Below, piece after piece: positions 19,277 through 28,792 of a stretch of 64,000 bases of DNA. The stretch comes from CAXMRP01 sp965216515. Lineage in GTDB: Bacteria > Pseudomonadota > Alphaproteobacteria > Rhizobiales > Afifellaceae. Position 1 is the first letter of the stretch. Every line of letters begins with the position of its first letter. A model generated the notes under the pieces. That model did not search any database. It was not told the DNA's origin and worked only from the letters and a program-made list of their open reading frames with translations. A program made the translations under genes and the position numbers. The stretch spans positions 3,825,466 through 3,889,465 of the forward strand of contig OZ244173.1 of assembly GCA_965216515.1 (NCBI GenBank), read 5' to 3'.

Positions 19277-20236
19277 TCAAGACTGGTTCGACAAGGGCGT
19301 CACGGTTCTCCACGGCTTGCCGAGTATCCGCTTCAGTATCTTTCGGTGAACAGCAAGCACGCCGGGCGCGATCTCCGCGAGATGAGGTTTGGTCTTTTCG
19401 TTGTGCAGCTGTGGAAGCGCGTGAAAAGGCACCGATGGATAAAGATGGTGCTCGGCGTGATAGGGCATGTTCCAGTAGAAAAACCGGACGAGGAAGTTGC
19501 TGCGTGTTGTCCGGGTGTTTTCCAGCATATTGGGCGATTCTGCCATGCCGGTATGCTCGATCATTCGGAAGGCGCGAAGCATGGGCTCGCCGGCAATCCG
19601 CGGAATCAGCCACAAATAGACGGCCAACCAACTCTGGAAGTACACCGAAACAGCCACCACGATCGCATAGACAGCCAGCATGACGCGCACTTCGTTTGTC
19701 ACCGGTCCGCGTTCATTTTCCGGGATGAATTCGCGTTCCTCGTCGGTAAAGCGGCGCAGAGACAAATTGAGCAGGTTCTTCAACATCCGCGCCCAGATAT
19801 TGATGCTCGAAATGTGCAGAAGGTATTCTGTCATGTCGCGGGGAAAATCGACACGATCCGGATCGCCCTCCGGGTGCTGGGTAAAGGTGTGATGGGCCAT
19901 ATGGCGGTATTTGAGATAGAGGAACGGGCGCAAAATCACGATGCCGCATATCATGCCCACCCAGATATTCGCCGAGCGGGTGCGAAACGCGCTGCTGTGA
20001 ACGCATTCGTGCATCGGGGCGAACAGAAACGCGATCAGCGCACCGTGCAGGAAGGTGACCGGTATTGCCCACCAGGTGCCAAGCAACCAATAGAGAAGGT
20101 ATCCGGTCGCGGCGATCGACATGACGTGAATGAGGAAATGGACTGCGCCGGAAATATTGTTCCGGACCATATATTTTTTTAGTTCTTTCCGCGAAACAAC
20201 ATCTCGCCCCTCTGCGATCCAATTGCTTCTGTCCAT
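19277..20236 (-). CDS. Membrane di-iron fatty-acid-desaturase-family oxygenase
   Basis: Integral membrane protein of 319 residues with all three histidine boxes of the desaturase/hydroxylase superfamily: HECVH (76-80), RHMAHHTFTQH (111-121) and HAEHH (260-264), plus an extra EH near 227-228. Hydrophobic segments at about 31-73 and 183-210 would anchor it. It is first in an operon with its own reductase and Rieske ferredoxin, as in three-component hydroxylases. Substrate may be a lipid or a small methylated or alkyl compound; the neighbourhood of methyl-transfer genes makes a demethylating hydroxylase possible but unproven. Confidence 0.85.
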   Translation of the reverse strand: MDRSNWIAEGRDVVSRKELKKYMVRNNISGAVHFLIHVMSIAATGYLLYWLLGTWWAIPVTFLHGALIAFLFAPMHECVHSSAFRTRSANIWVGMICGIVILRPFLYLKYRHMAHHTFTQHPEGDPDRVDFPRDMTEYLLHISSINIWARMLKNLLNLSLRRFTDEEREFIPENERGPVTNEVRVMLAVYAIVVAVSVYFQSWLAVYLWLIPRIAGEPMLRAFRMIEHTGMAESPNMLENTRTTRSNFLVRFFYWNMPYHAEHHLYPSVPFHALPQLHNEKTKPHLAEIAPGVLAVHRKILKRILGKPWRTVTPLSNQS

Positions 20237-20851
20237 CAGTCACTCCCTGGGCATGGCCGGAAGCGCAGGGCGAATCCCAGCGAATTCACGAGCATGCGAC
20301 GAATAAGGCGCCATGTTAGGTTCCGGGTACCGGTGCGGCAAATTGATGTTTTTTATGGTTGACATTGAAAACGGCTAAGTCGCCGATGCCCGGCAATTGC
20401 ATAGGTGGTATCTATGCAGAGCATTTCGACATTGAATTTGACGATGCATTCCCCGCAGGCTAGGGATTTGGGTTTGTGCCGGAATCCGATGGGGAATTGG
20501 CGATGCGGATCACCACGGCCATAGCCCATGCATCCGATCGTGAGAACGGGAGGTCGGGCCGGACACGCTCGCCTTGCGCCCGCGGACACTTGCTGAAATT
20601 GCGCCTTTTCACAGCGGTCCGCCCGATACACGCGCGCGCGTCGGACGGAGCGGCCGCCAGGCCAACCTGTTTGGATTCCAGACGGGCAACGCCAAGATGT
20701 CGGTCCTGAACTTGCCGGTGCCGGGGGCTGGCTTGCAGAGGCGACAACAGGCCTGGTCGGACACAGGGCGCCCGGAAAGACGGTCCAATCCGGTCGCGTT
20801 CGATTTCTCGGCCGGAACGCGCGTTCCCGGCCGGCAACAACGGATGGCGTT
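20237..20851. other. Divergent intergenic region between desaturase operon and LysR gene
   Basis: About 615 bases, longer than usual here, with no credible gene on either strand. AT-rich stretches with TTGACATTG near 20356 and GACATTGAATTTGACGATGC near 20426 could carry promoters and the LysR target site, since both flanking genes start from this region. Confidence 0.4.
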
Positions 20852-21742
20852 ATGAAGTACATCAACTTCAGCCAGATCAGATCGTTTTATGCGGTTGCAA
20901 CGACAGGGAATGTGACAGAGGCGGCCAAGCTGCTGAATGTCAGTCAGCCGACAGTCTCCACACAGTTGAAACAGCTTGAGGCGCGATACGACGTTGAGCT
21001 GGTTTATCGCATGCACAGGGGAGTCAAACTGTCGCCCCTCGGAACAGAGCTCCATCGGTTGACCAAACGGATTTTTGCGCTCGAGGAAGAGGCCCTTGAA
21101 CTGTTCGCTTCAACGAGCATTTTCGAACGCGGCGATCTGGCGGTCGGGACGGTCGGGCCGCATTTCGTGATGCATCTTCTCGCGCAATTCAAGAGAGCCT
21201 ATCCAGGAATCAGATTTCTAATACAAAGCGGCAACAGCGAGGATATCGTCAGGCGGTTGCTGAATTTTGAAATCGATGTGGGCGTCGTCGGAAATGTCGA
21301 GCCAAATCCCGAGCTGAACTTCGTTCCGTTGAACAAGGCAGACATCGTTCTGGTGGCCGGCGAGAGCCATCCCTGGTTCCGCCGCCGGGCAATATCTCTC
21401 AACGATCTCGAAGGCATCGATCTGATTATCCGGGAGCGGGGTTCCGAAACGCGCCGGGTGTTGGAGGACGCGCTCCGGCAGCGAGGTGTTACGCCTAATA
21501 TCGCAATGGAGGTGGACCGCGACACCTTGGTCACCGCAGCCTGCGAGGGTCTGGGTGTCGGCGCCATCTCCGAAGCGGAATTTGTCCACGGGATCGGATT
21601 GAACATCGTCCGCATCAGGGATCACGACATCTATACCGAGGCATTCGCCGTTTGCTTGAAGGAGCGCGAAGAACGGCGACTAATTCGGGCATTTCTGGAG
21701 ATCGCCGCCGATTGGGGGGACCCGGCCGACACGGGTGGATGA
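20852..21742 (+). CDS. LysR-type transcriptional regulator
   Basis: Regulator of 296 residues: helix-turn-helix at about 5-64 (GNVTEAAKLLNVSQPTVSTQLKQLEARY) and an effector domain with VGVVGNVEPNPELNFVPL and LVAGESHPWF. It diverges from the desaturase operon and precedes the ABC importer, so it could control either or both. A strong hairpin 15 bases after its stop separates it from the importer. It is related to the CysB/CbbR side of the family rather than the GcvA side. The effector is unknown. Confidence 0.9.
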   Translation: MKYINFSQIRSFYAVATTGNVTEAAKLLNVSQPTVSTQLKQLEARYDVELVYRMHRGVKLSPLGTELHRLTKRIFALEEEALELFASTSIFERGDLAVGTVGPHFVMHLLAQFKRAYPGIRFLIQSGNSEDIVRRLLNFEIDVGVVGNVEPNPELNFVPLNKADIVLVAGESHPWFRRRAISLNDLEGIDLIIRERGSETRRVLEDALRQRGVTPNIAMEVDRDTLVTAACEGLGVGAISEAEFVHGIGLNIVRIRDHDIYTEAFAVCLKEREERRLIRAFLEIAADWGDPADTGG

Positions 21743-21756
21743 AATTCGCATGTCCG

Positions 21757-21800
21757 GCCGGGCAGGGCACCGACACGGCGTGTCGGGATTGCCTGCCGGC
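21757..21800 (+). terminator. Compound hairpin after the LysR gene
   Basis: An outer stem (GCCGGGCAGG with CCTGCCGGC) encloses a perfect inner stem CCGACAC-GGC-GTGTCGG. It lies just after the stop codon and could end transcription or block it from entering the importer genes. No clear U-tract follows. Confidence 0.45.
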
Positions 21801-22154
21801 GGCCGCTTGATCTTCGGGGCGGCGCCACCGTTCTGGCGCGCAGAACCAGCCTGTGATGTCGAAGGCGGGTGCGAACAGCCGGGCCGCGAAAATCCGGGTT
21901 TTTTCGCGGCGGCAATCCGCAGGGCGAAGCGAACATTCACGCGACCTATGCAGGCTATTCAATCTTTGTATTTTTCTAATCCAAGGATGGTTGACTACTG
22001 TCGTCTGTGCAAAATTAGCGTGGCTAAAACTGGTCGTTTTGGCGGTTGGGGGATGTGTTCCGGCTGCGATTTCGAATCCGGTGGCCCGGCTTATTAAGCT
22101 GCTGCGGCTGGACGAACTCTGATGTCGCAAGTGGCGTCATCAGGGAGGAGAGAC
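21801..22154. other. Promoter region of the ribose-type importer operon
   Basis: About 350 bases without a gene. The part from about 21950 to 22030 is AT-richer and has TTGACT in GGATGGTTGACTACTG near 21986 as a possible -35 element; a matching -10 is not clear. A strong ribosome site, GGGAGGAGAG, precedes the ATG at 22155. Confidence 0.4.
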
Positions 22155-23435
22155 ATGAGGTTACCGAACAAAATTCTCGGCTGTGGGGCAGCGATGGCCG
22201 TGGTCCTATTCGGGGCGACAACTCTTGCTGCCAGTGACATCCATGCCCACATCAACGGTCTGATCGGAGAATTTGACAAGACAGACAAAGAATTCGCGAA
22301 CACCGCGATCGGTGAATTCTTCGAACGCGACGGTTTTCTGGATTTCCTGGATTCCTATCCTGTCGAAGAGCTGACCGGAGGGTTCGCCTGGCAACCGGGC
22401 ATGGGGCGCGACTTCACCGGCCCGTTGAGTGGTCTGCCGATCAAGGCGCCGTTCAGCGACTATGTCCCGCTCGAATCGGGACCGGTGCTGAACGCCGACA
22501 AGACCTACCGGATTGGCTTCGCCTATCACGGCGCCAACCACCCGTGGCTCATCAGCCTTGCCGACACCGCGGTGTATGAGGCGGGATTGCATCCCAATGT
22601 CGAAATCGAAGTTTTGGATGCTGAATTCGACGACAACAAGATGGGTCAGTTCGTCGATACCTGGATTGCAAAGAACTTCGATGCGATCGTGCTGTGGCCG
22701 GCCCGTGAAGCCCCCATGGGCCCGCCGGTCGATCGGGCGATCGATGCCGGTATTCCGGTTGTCAGCCTTGACCGCAGAACCTCATCCCCCCGGATCAGTT
22801 CGGAGGTGCTCGGCAATTTCTACGCAAACGGCTTGCAGCAGGGTCTGTTCCTGAACCACATTTCAGGTGGTGAAGGTGCCATGATCATGAACCGCAAGCC
22901 GCTTGGCTCGACCGCCGATTCGATGCGCACCGGGGCTTTCCTGGAAGCGATCGGCGACAACCAGGGCTACACGATCCTGGAATCCTTCCACACAAACAGT
23001 TCCCGAAAGGCGGCGTTCGAATCGACGCGGGATGCGCTGCAGGCCAACCAGGACGTTGGCATCATCTTCAACACCGGCGGCGAAGAGGCGCTCGGTGCCC
23101 TGGACGCCGTTCTGGAGGCGAACCGGCTGAATACGGCGCCTGGCGGCAAGAAGATCATCTTCCTGGCCAACGACGATTCAAAAGAGACAGTCAATGCCGT
23201 CCGCGAGGGGCTGCTCGACGTCGTGGTGCCCTACACCCCGCTCCTTGGCGGCATCGGCATCCGTGTCGCGATCCAGCACATCGGGTTCAAGGAAGGGCTG
23301 GTTGACCAGGCACCGCCGCAGCAGGTGATTACGCCGAACCTGCCCATGATTACCGCGACGAAAATGGTCATCAACGGAATCGAGACGATTACACCTGACG
23401 AATGGCCATACGCATATGGACCGGAACCGAAGTAA
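22155..23435 (+). CDS. Sugar ABC transporter substrate-binding protein (ribose type) with N-terminal extension
   Basis: Periplasmic binding protein of 426 residues. A signal peptide of about 25 residues (basic start, hydrophobic core, cleavage near LAAS) is followed by about 85 residues not typical of the family, then a standard ribose/autoinducer-2-type domain from TYRIGFAYHGANHPWL. Middle motifs IVLWPAREAP, GIPVVSLDRR and GGEGAMIMNRK match that fold. I chose ATG 22155 over an in-frame ATG at 22122 because of the GGGAGGAG site. It heads an operon of two permeases, an FGGY kinase and an ATPase, so the ligand is probably a sugar or polyol that is phosphorylated after uptake. Confidence 0.87.
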   Translation: MRLPNKILGCGAAMAVVLFGATTLAASDIHAHINGLIGEFDKTDKEFANTAIGEFFERDGFLDFLDSYPVEELTGGFAWQPGMGRDFTGPLSGLPIKAPFSDYVPLESGPVLNADKTYRIGFAYHGANHPWLISLADTAVYEAGLHPNVEIEVLDAEFDDNKMGQFVDTWIAKNFDAIVLWPAREAPMGPPVDRAIDAGIPVVSLDRRTSSPRISSEVLGNFYANGLQQGLFLNHISGGEGAMIMNRKPLGSTADSMRTGAFLEAIGDNQGYTILESFHTNSSRKAAFESTRDALQANQDVGIIFNTGGEEALGALDAVLEANRLNTAPGGKKIIFLANDDSKETVNAVREGLLDVVVPYTPLLGGIGIRVAIQHIGFKEGLVDQAPPQQVITPNLPMITATKMVINGIETITPDEWPYAYGPEPK

Positions 23436-23464
23436 TCCATAAGCCACAACATGGACATGCGCGT

Positions 23465-23491
23465 GGCGGAGCCTCATTGTGAGGCTTCGCC
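23465..23491 (+). terminator. Intra-operon hairpin between binding protein and permease
   Basis: GGCGGAGCCTCA and TGAGGCTTCGCC form a twelve-pair stem (one G-U) with a three-base loop. Such hairpins after binding-protein genes commonly stabilise the upstream mRNA or partly terminate, giving more binding protein than permease. Confidence 0.6.
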
Positions 23492-23525
23492 ATGCGGGCC
23501 ATCCCGGCATGCGGGCCATCCCGGT
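23492..23525. repeat. 17-bp direct tandem repeat
   Basis: Two adjacent copies of ATGCGGGCCATCCCGG plus C or T, at 23492-23508 and 23509-23525, immediately after the hairpin. Neither is within a supported gene. Confidence 0.95.
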
Positions 23526-23565
23526 ATAAAGCGGCGATTTGGTCGTTCTGCCGGTGCACAGCGCC

Positions 23566-24531
23566 ATGGTGCAGCTTATGTTCAGTGACTTCGCGGAAAG
23601 ACAGGCATTCAGGATAGGGGAAACCTTCTGGTTTCTGATGCTGTTTGTCGGGCTCGTCCTGGTGGCGAGTTTTGTAAGTCCGGCTTTCCTGACATTTGAC
23701 AATCTTCAAAATGTCGTCCGCGCCGTAACGGTCATCGGGATCATCTCGCTGGGCATGACCTTGGTGATGATCGCCGGCGAGATCGACCTGTCGGTTGGAT
23801 CGGTGGCGGCGCTGGCGGGGATGGCCGGGGCGCAATTCGTTGAAACCGATTCCTCGCTGCTTGTCATATCCGTGACGCTCGGCACGGCGGTGCTGGCCGG
23901 TCTGATCAACGGCATCGGCGTCGCGTTCTTCAATGTCTCCTCGCTAATCATGACGCTCGGGATGCTGGCCATCGCCAGGGCCGTCGGCAACGTCATTTCG
24001 TCCGGATTGGCCGCTTATCCGACCAATCTGGAATTCTACATGTTTCTCGCGCGCGGCAAGATTCTGGCGCTTCCGGTGCCGATCATCATCTTCGCGCTCG
24101 TGGCCCTTGTTGTCTGGGCCGGGGTCCAGTTTTTCGCCTTCGGCCGCAAGCTCTACGCAGTGGGTGCAAATCCGACAGCCGCACGGCTCACCGGTATCGA
24201 TGTGCGGCTGGTAAAACTCAAAGTGTTCGTTCTCAGCGGCCTGTTCGCGGGTATTGCGAACTTGTTGCAAAGCGGCCGACTTGGACAGATCGATCCGGCA
24301 ATGGGCGGCGGGTACGAACTGACCGCAATTGCGATCGCCGTCCTTGGCGGAGCGTCACTTTTCGGCGGTCGCGGAACCATTCAGGGAACGATCATCGCAG
24401 CCCTGATCATCGGCGTCCTCAACAACCTCCTGAACCTTCTCGGCGTCAGTATTTACATTCAGCAGGTGGTCATCGCCGGAATCATCGTGACCATTGCCTA
24501 TCTGCACGGACTGAAGGCGGATAGCCAATGA
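23566..24531 (+). CDS. Sugar ABC transporter permease (RbsC type)
   Basis: Inner-membrane permease of about 321 residues with the RbsC/AraH fold. Many hydrophobic helices are visible, with LGMTLVMIAGEIDLSVGS in the first third and YAVGANPTAARLTGIDVRLVKLKVF near the end, both hallmarks. The start is uncertain: TTG 23539, GTG 23554, ATG 23566 and ATG 23578 are all in frame and none has a strong ribosome site. It pairs with the next permease, whose ATG overlaps its stop. Confidence 0.88.
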   Translation: MVQLMFSDFAERQAFRIGETFWFLMLFVGLVLVASFVSPAFLTFDNLQNVVRAVTVIGIISLGMTLVMIAGEIDLSVGSVAALAGMAGAQFVETDSSLLVISVTLGTAVLAGLINGIGVAFFNVSSLIMTLGMLAIARAVGNVISSGLAAYPTNLEFYMFLARGKILALPVPIIIFALVALVVWAGVQFFAFGRKLYAVGANPTAARLTGIDVRLVKLKVFVLSGLFAGIANLLQSGRLGQIDPAMGGGYELTAIAIAVLGGASLFGGRGTIQGTIIAALIIGVLNNLLNLLGVSIYIQQVVIAGIIVTIAYLHGLKADSQ

Positions 24532-25601
24532 ACATGCAAGCCGCCGGTCAGGTCAAATCCGCGGATATCGGCCGCGAAAGAACGTCCCCGCCGGGCAAGG
24601 CGATCGCAAAGCTGATCAAGGCCAACGTTCTTCTTTTGATATTCGCTGCCCTGATGCTGGTTGGCGCGGTGTCGTCGGAATATTTTCTGACGCCGATCAA
24701 CATGGCCAATCTCCTGCGCAACATGGCCGTGCCCGGTGTGCTGGCGCTGGGAATGACCTTCGTCCTCCTCGTTGCCAGGCTCGACCTGTCGGTCGCCGCG
24801 CTGATGATTTTCGCGCCGGTTGTGGGCGTCAGCGTTATGGAGTTGCTGGGAGATGTTTTTGACTTCCGCGTGCTGTTCAAGGGCAACAGCTACCGCGGCA
24901 GCACGATTGCTTTTGTTGTTATTGCGCTGCTGACGGGGCCGGCAATCGGCCTGCTGAACGGCTTGGGTGTGGTCTACGCCCGAATTACGTCCTTCATCAT
25001 GACGCTTGCGATGATGCAGGCGTTGCGTGGCTTGAATTACGTTCTGACCAACGGACATGCTTTCTATTTGCAGGAGCCCGGTTTCACCTGGATCGGCAAG
25101 CTGCAGCTTTTCGGAGTTCCGTTCTCCTTTCTCGTATATTTGGCGCTGACAATCGTTTCGGCGCTTGTTCTTCACTACACGATTGTCGGACGGCGCCTTA
25201 TGGCGATCGGGGGTGACGAAAAGGCCGCCACACTCGCCGGAATAAACACCCGGTTCTGGGTGATACTCACATTTGTCTTCAGCGGCTTCTGCGCGGCCCT
25301 TGCCGGGATCCTGTTCACGGCGCGCCTGCAATCCGTCGACGCGCCGCTTGGCGTCGGATTTGAGCTCACCGCAATCGCGTTCGCAGTGGTCGGCGGCGTC
25401 AGCCTGGCGGGTGGCAAGGGCTCGCCATATCGGGCGTTTCTCGGTGCGCTTGTGCTTTCGACCATGCTGAATGTGTTCAACATGTGGGGGTTGAACACCT
25501 GGTACCAGAATATCGCGATGGGCTCGATCGTGATCCTCGTGGTCATGATCGAGCAGATGTCACAGAGAGCCAAAAAATCGGCGCAGGGCGTGCGGGCCTG
25601 A
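24528..25601 (+). CDS. Sugar ABC transporter permease (RbsC type), second subunit
   Basis: Second RbsC-type permease, 357 residues, with a 25-residue polar N-terminus before the first helix. Hallmarks include LGMTFVLLVARLDLSVAALM and MAIGGDEKAATLAGINTRFWVILTF. It overlaps the first permease gene by ATGA. Two different permeases suggest a heterodimeric channel, as in some polyol and pentose importers. The gene ends 51 bases before the kinase. Confidence 0.9.
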   Translation: MNMQAAGQVKSADIGRERTSPPGKAIAKLIKANVLLLIFAALMLVGAVSSEYFLTPINMANLLRNMAVPGVLALGMTFVLLVARLDLSVAALMIFAPVVGVSVMELLGDVFDFRVLFKGNSYRGSTIAFVVIALLTGPAIGLLNGLGVVYARITSFIMTLAMMQALRGLNYVLTNGHAFYLQEPGFTWIGKLQLFGVPFSFLVYLALTIVSALVLHYTIVGRRLMAIGGDEKAATLAGINTRFWVILTFVFSGFCAALAGILFTARLQSVDAPLGVGFELTAIAFAVVGGVSLAGGKGSPYRAFLGALVLSTMLNVFNMWGLNTWYQNIAMGSIVILVVMIEQMSQRAKKSAQGVRA

Positions 25602-25652
25602 CGAAGGGCCGCACCGGAGACGCCGGTCGGAAATGTGGAAGGAGAAACGCAA

Positions 25653-27203
25653 TTGCCAGGTAATCTTACGGTAGGAATCGATGTCGGCACCACGGGTGTG
25701 AAGGCATCCGTCCTCAATACAGACAACGGTCAGGTCATTGCACAGGGGATGCAGGAACACCCGCTGTTTCATCCCAAACCGGGATACGCCGAGCAGGATC
25801 CCGACAATTACTGGAAGGCCGTTGTTGACGCCGTGCGGCAGTGCCTGTCGCAGGGCGATTTTGCCGACCGCATCTCCGGTGTATCGCTGTCAGGCCTTGT
25901 CGGTGTCATGTTGCCCGTTTCAAAGAACGGGAAACCGATACGCCCGGCGATGATCTGGATGGATGCGCGATCAGAGGCGGAATGCCAGGAGATTCGCGAA
26001 CGCGTCGGCGAGGATGCCATCAACGACAACAACGGCAATCGGGTCGCGCCATGGTTCGTCGAGCCCAAGGCGTTGTGGATGAAAAAGCACGAGCCGGAGA
26101 ACTTTGACAACACCGCCTGTCTTCTGTCCCCGTCTGGTTACTGCACCTACAAGATGTGCGGCGAACTGACCGCGAATACCGGGGATGCGGGCCTGTTCTA
26201 CCCCTATGAGTACCAGAAAGAACGCTGGAACGGCGATATTGCGGCCAAGATCGGCGTGCCCCTGGAGAAATATCCAAAGATCTATCAGTCGCATGAAGTA
26301 GTCGGCCAGGTGACGGCGGAAGCTTCCGAACAAACCGGATTGCCGAAAGGGGCGCATGTCGTCGCCGGCGGCACCGACATCAGCGCGGCCGCCCTGGGCG
26401 CCGGCGTGACGAATGCGGGTCAGGCCTTCTACTCGATGGGCACGGGATCCAATATCGGGATCATGATCCCGACCGAACAGCGGGTCGAGGAATACCGCAT
26501 CTTGAAATGGCCGAGCGTTCAGCCGGGCTTGACGATGTTTGACGCGCCAATGGCCTTCACCGGTGCGTCGCTGAAATGGTTCCGCGATCAGTTCGCCGAT
26601 CCGGAAAACCTGATTGCCGACCGGGCCGGGATCAATGTCTTCGATCTGATTGCCGGTCAGGCCGCGAACACCGATCCGGGTGCGGGAGGGCTTATGTATT
26701 TCCCGTATCTCGGCACGTCGCTGGCGCCCAATTGGAACTCCGACGCCGTAGGCATGTTCTTCGGCGTGCGTCCGACATCCTCCCGCGCGCATTTTATCCG
26801 TGCCCTGATCGAAGGGGTTGCGTTCGATCTGAACTCGAACGTGAATATCGCCCGTCGGGCCGGGGTGACGATCAACAAGCTGACGTTGAACGGAGGGCCG
26901 ACAAAAAGCCGCTTGTGGAATCAGATAACCGCAAATGTCACGAACATTCCTCTGGAAGTTCCCGATGTCGGCGAAGCGGCACCTTTCGGCGACGCCATCC
27001 TTGCCGCGGTTGGTGCTGGATTGTACCCGGATCCGGTAAGTCCGCTGCGGGATCTCGTCTCGGTCAAGGAGACAATCGAACCGGACCTCAAGAAGCACGA
27101 GATGTATGCGGAGATGTTCACCCTGTGGCGTCAGATCTACAAACATGTCGAAGCGGACATGGCGGACCACCGGGAAATCCTCCATCGCTATGAATTCAGT
27201 TAG
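25653..27203 (+). CDS. FGGY-family carbohydrate kinase (xylulokinase-like)
   Basis: Sugar kinase of 516 residues. The phosphate-1 motif GIDVGTTGVKASV is at the N-terminus, MIWMDARSEAECQEI resembles the xylulokinase substrate region, and the adenosine side shows LNGGPTKSRLWNQITANVTNIPLEVPDVGEAAPFGDAILA. I prefer TTG 25653 because AAGGAG lies eight bases before it; an in-frame GTG at 25635 would add six residues. Its position inside an importer operon implies phosphorylation of the imported sugar or polyol. Specificity (xylulose, erythritol, apiose-like or other) cannot be read from sequence. Confidence 0.9.
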   Translation: MPGNLTVGIDVGTTGVKASVLNTDNGQVIAQGMQEHPLFHPKPGYAEQDPDNYWKAVVDAVRQCLSQGDFADRISGVSLSGLVGVMLPVSKNGKPIRPAMIWMDARSEAECQEIRERVGEDAINDNNGNRVAPWFVEPKALWMKKHEPENFDNTACLLSPSGYCTYKMCGELTANTGDAGLFYPYEYQKERWNGDIAAKIGVPLEKYPKIYQSHEVVGQVTAEASEQTGLPKGAHVVAGGTDISAAALGAGVTNAGQAFYSMGTGSNIGIMIPTEQRVEEYRILKWPSVQPGLTMFDAPMAFTGASLKWFRDQFADPENLIADRAGINVFDLIAGQAANTDPGAGGLMYFPYLGTSLAPNWNSDAVGMFFGVRPTSSRAHFIRALIEGVAFDLNSNVNIARRAGVTINKLTLNGGPTKSRLWNQITANVTNIPLEVPDVGEAAPFGDAILAAVGAGLYPDPVSPLRDLVSVKETIEPDLKKHEMYAEMFTLWRQIYKHVEADMADHREILHRYEFS

Positions 27204-27235
27204 GTGGCACGTCGTTCCGGAAAGGCGGGCATCGG

Positions 27236-28792
27236 ATGATGGAGATCGCTCAGACATCCCCTCGGTCGGAGACCCGTGACGGCCAGGCAAACGGGTTGGA
27301 ACTGCGCAACATAACGAAGCAGTTCCCGGGCGTTCTGGCGCTGGATGATGTGTCCTTCGACATCCAGAAGGGCGAGGTCCACGCGTTGCTGGGACAAAAT
27401 GGGGCCGGCAAGTCGACGCTCATGTCGGTGCTCAGCGGCAGCCAGGCCGCCGACAGCGGGCGCATACGTCTCGATGGCGAGCCGGTTGATATTTCCGATC
27501 CGCTGGCCGCGCGCAATCACGGAATCGCAATCGTTCATCAGGAATTCGCCCTGTGCCCGAATATGACGGTTGCGGAGAACGTGTTCATCGGCGTCGAACC
27601 TTACGGAGCTTTCGGAAAGGTCGATTTCGCACGCATCGGTCGCGACACCGAAAAACTGCTCAACGAAGTCCAGGTGAACATCGATCCCGATGCGGTCGTT
27701 CAGGACCTTGGCGTCTCGGAATGGCAAATCATCGAGATTTGCAAGGCGATGTCCACCGCCCCCGAATACATCATCATGGACGAGCCGACCGCCGCCTTGA
27801 ACGAACATCAGGTCGGCGACCTGCTGGATGTCGTGCGGCGGCTGCGCGACACCGGGCGCGGTGTCGTCTACATCTCCCACAAACTCAGTGAGGTTCTGGA
27901 GATAGCGGACCGCATCACCGTCATGCGCGACGGCAGGATTTCCATGACCGTACCGAACCAGGGCGTGACCGAGGCCGACCTGATCGCGGCCATGATCGGT
28001 GACACGTTCGAGCACAAATACAAACATGACGAACGCAAGAATGTCGGCCCCGTGGTTCTTGAGCTGAAGGATCTCGACGGCGGGGCGAGATTCACAAACG
28101 TCGATTTGAAACTGCGAAAAGGCGAAATGCTCGGCCTGACCGGCAACCTTGGATCCGGCTGCCATGATCTGGTTCGAAGCATTTTCGGGATTGTCCCGCC
28201 GGTCGCCGGGGAAATCCGGATTCATGGCGAGCCGGTGCGCCTGACGACGCCGAAGGACGCCGTCGATGCCGGGATCGGCTATGCGCCGGCCGACAGAAAG
28301 CACGAAGGTCTGGTGTTGTCGCTGTCAACCTATGCCAACGCCGCCATGGCCGTTATCGACGACATCAGCAACATGGGCATTTACGGTTACAAGAAGCAGA
28401 CAGCGATCACCGATGATCTGATCGGGCGCCTCAGCATCAAGGCGGGGCGTCCGGGCGCGCCGGTTCGAAACCTGTCGGGCGGCAACCAGCAAAAAGTCTC
28501 CATCGCCAAATGGTTGGCCCGGGAATGCAAAATTCTTCTTTTTGACGAGCCGACCAGGGGCATCGATGTGAATGCCAAGGTCCAGATCTGGGGACTGCTG
28601 AACGAGCTTACCGCAGAAGGGGTGTCGATACTGGTTGTTTCCAGCGAGTTGCCGGAGTTGCTTGAGGGGTGCGACCGCATAGTTGTCATGAGGCGAGGGC
28701 GCGTCGTGGGTGATTTCCCGCGGGAAGAATTCGATGAAGCGACGATTTCCTTCCGCGCAGTCGCCGATAGCGGTGCCCAGATTGAGAGCTAG
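27236..28792 (+). CDS. Sugar ABC transporter ATP-binding protein (RbsA type, two ATPase domains)
   Basis: Protein of 518 residues with tandem ABC domains. The first has a full Walker A (GQNGAGKST, 53-61) and Walker B IIMDEPTAALNE, but a weak signature, as is normal for RbsA. The second has a degenerate Walker A (GNLGSGCHD), a clear signature LSGGNQQKVSIAKWL and Walker B ILLFDEPTRGIDV. It completes the importer with the two permeases and binding protein. It is the last gene of the operon. Confidence 0.93.
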   Translation: MMEIAQTSPRSETRDGQANGLELRNITKQFPGVLALDDVSFDIQKGEVHALLGQNGAGKSTLMSVLSGSQAADSGRIRLDGEPVDISDPLAARNHGIAIVHQEFALCPNMTVAENVFIGVEPYGAFGKVDFARIGRDTEKLLNEVQVNIDPDAVVQDLGVSEWQIIEICKAMSTAPEYIIMDEPTAALNEHQVGDLLDVVRRLRDTGRGVVYISHKLSEVLEIADRITVMRDGRISMTVPNQGVTEADLIAAMIGDTFEHKYKHDERKNVGPVVLELKDLDGGARFTNVDLKLRKGEMLGLTGNLGSGCHDLVRSIFGIVPPVAGEIRIHGEPVRLTTPKDAVDAGIGYAPADRKHEGLVLSLSTYANAAMAVIDDISNMGIYGYKKQTAITDDLIGRLSIKAGRPGAPVRNLSGGNQQKVSIAKWLARECKILLFDEPTRGIDVNAKVQIWGLLNELTAEGVSILVVSSELPELLEGCDRIVVMRRGRVVGDFPREEFDEATISFRAVADSGAQIES

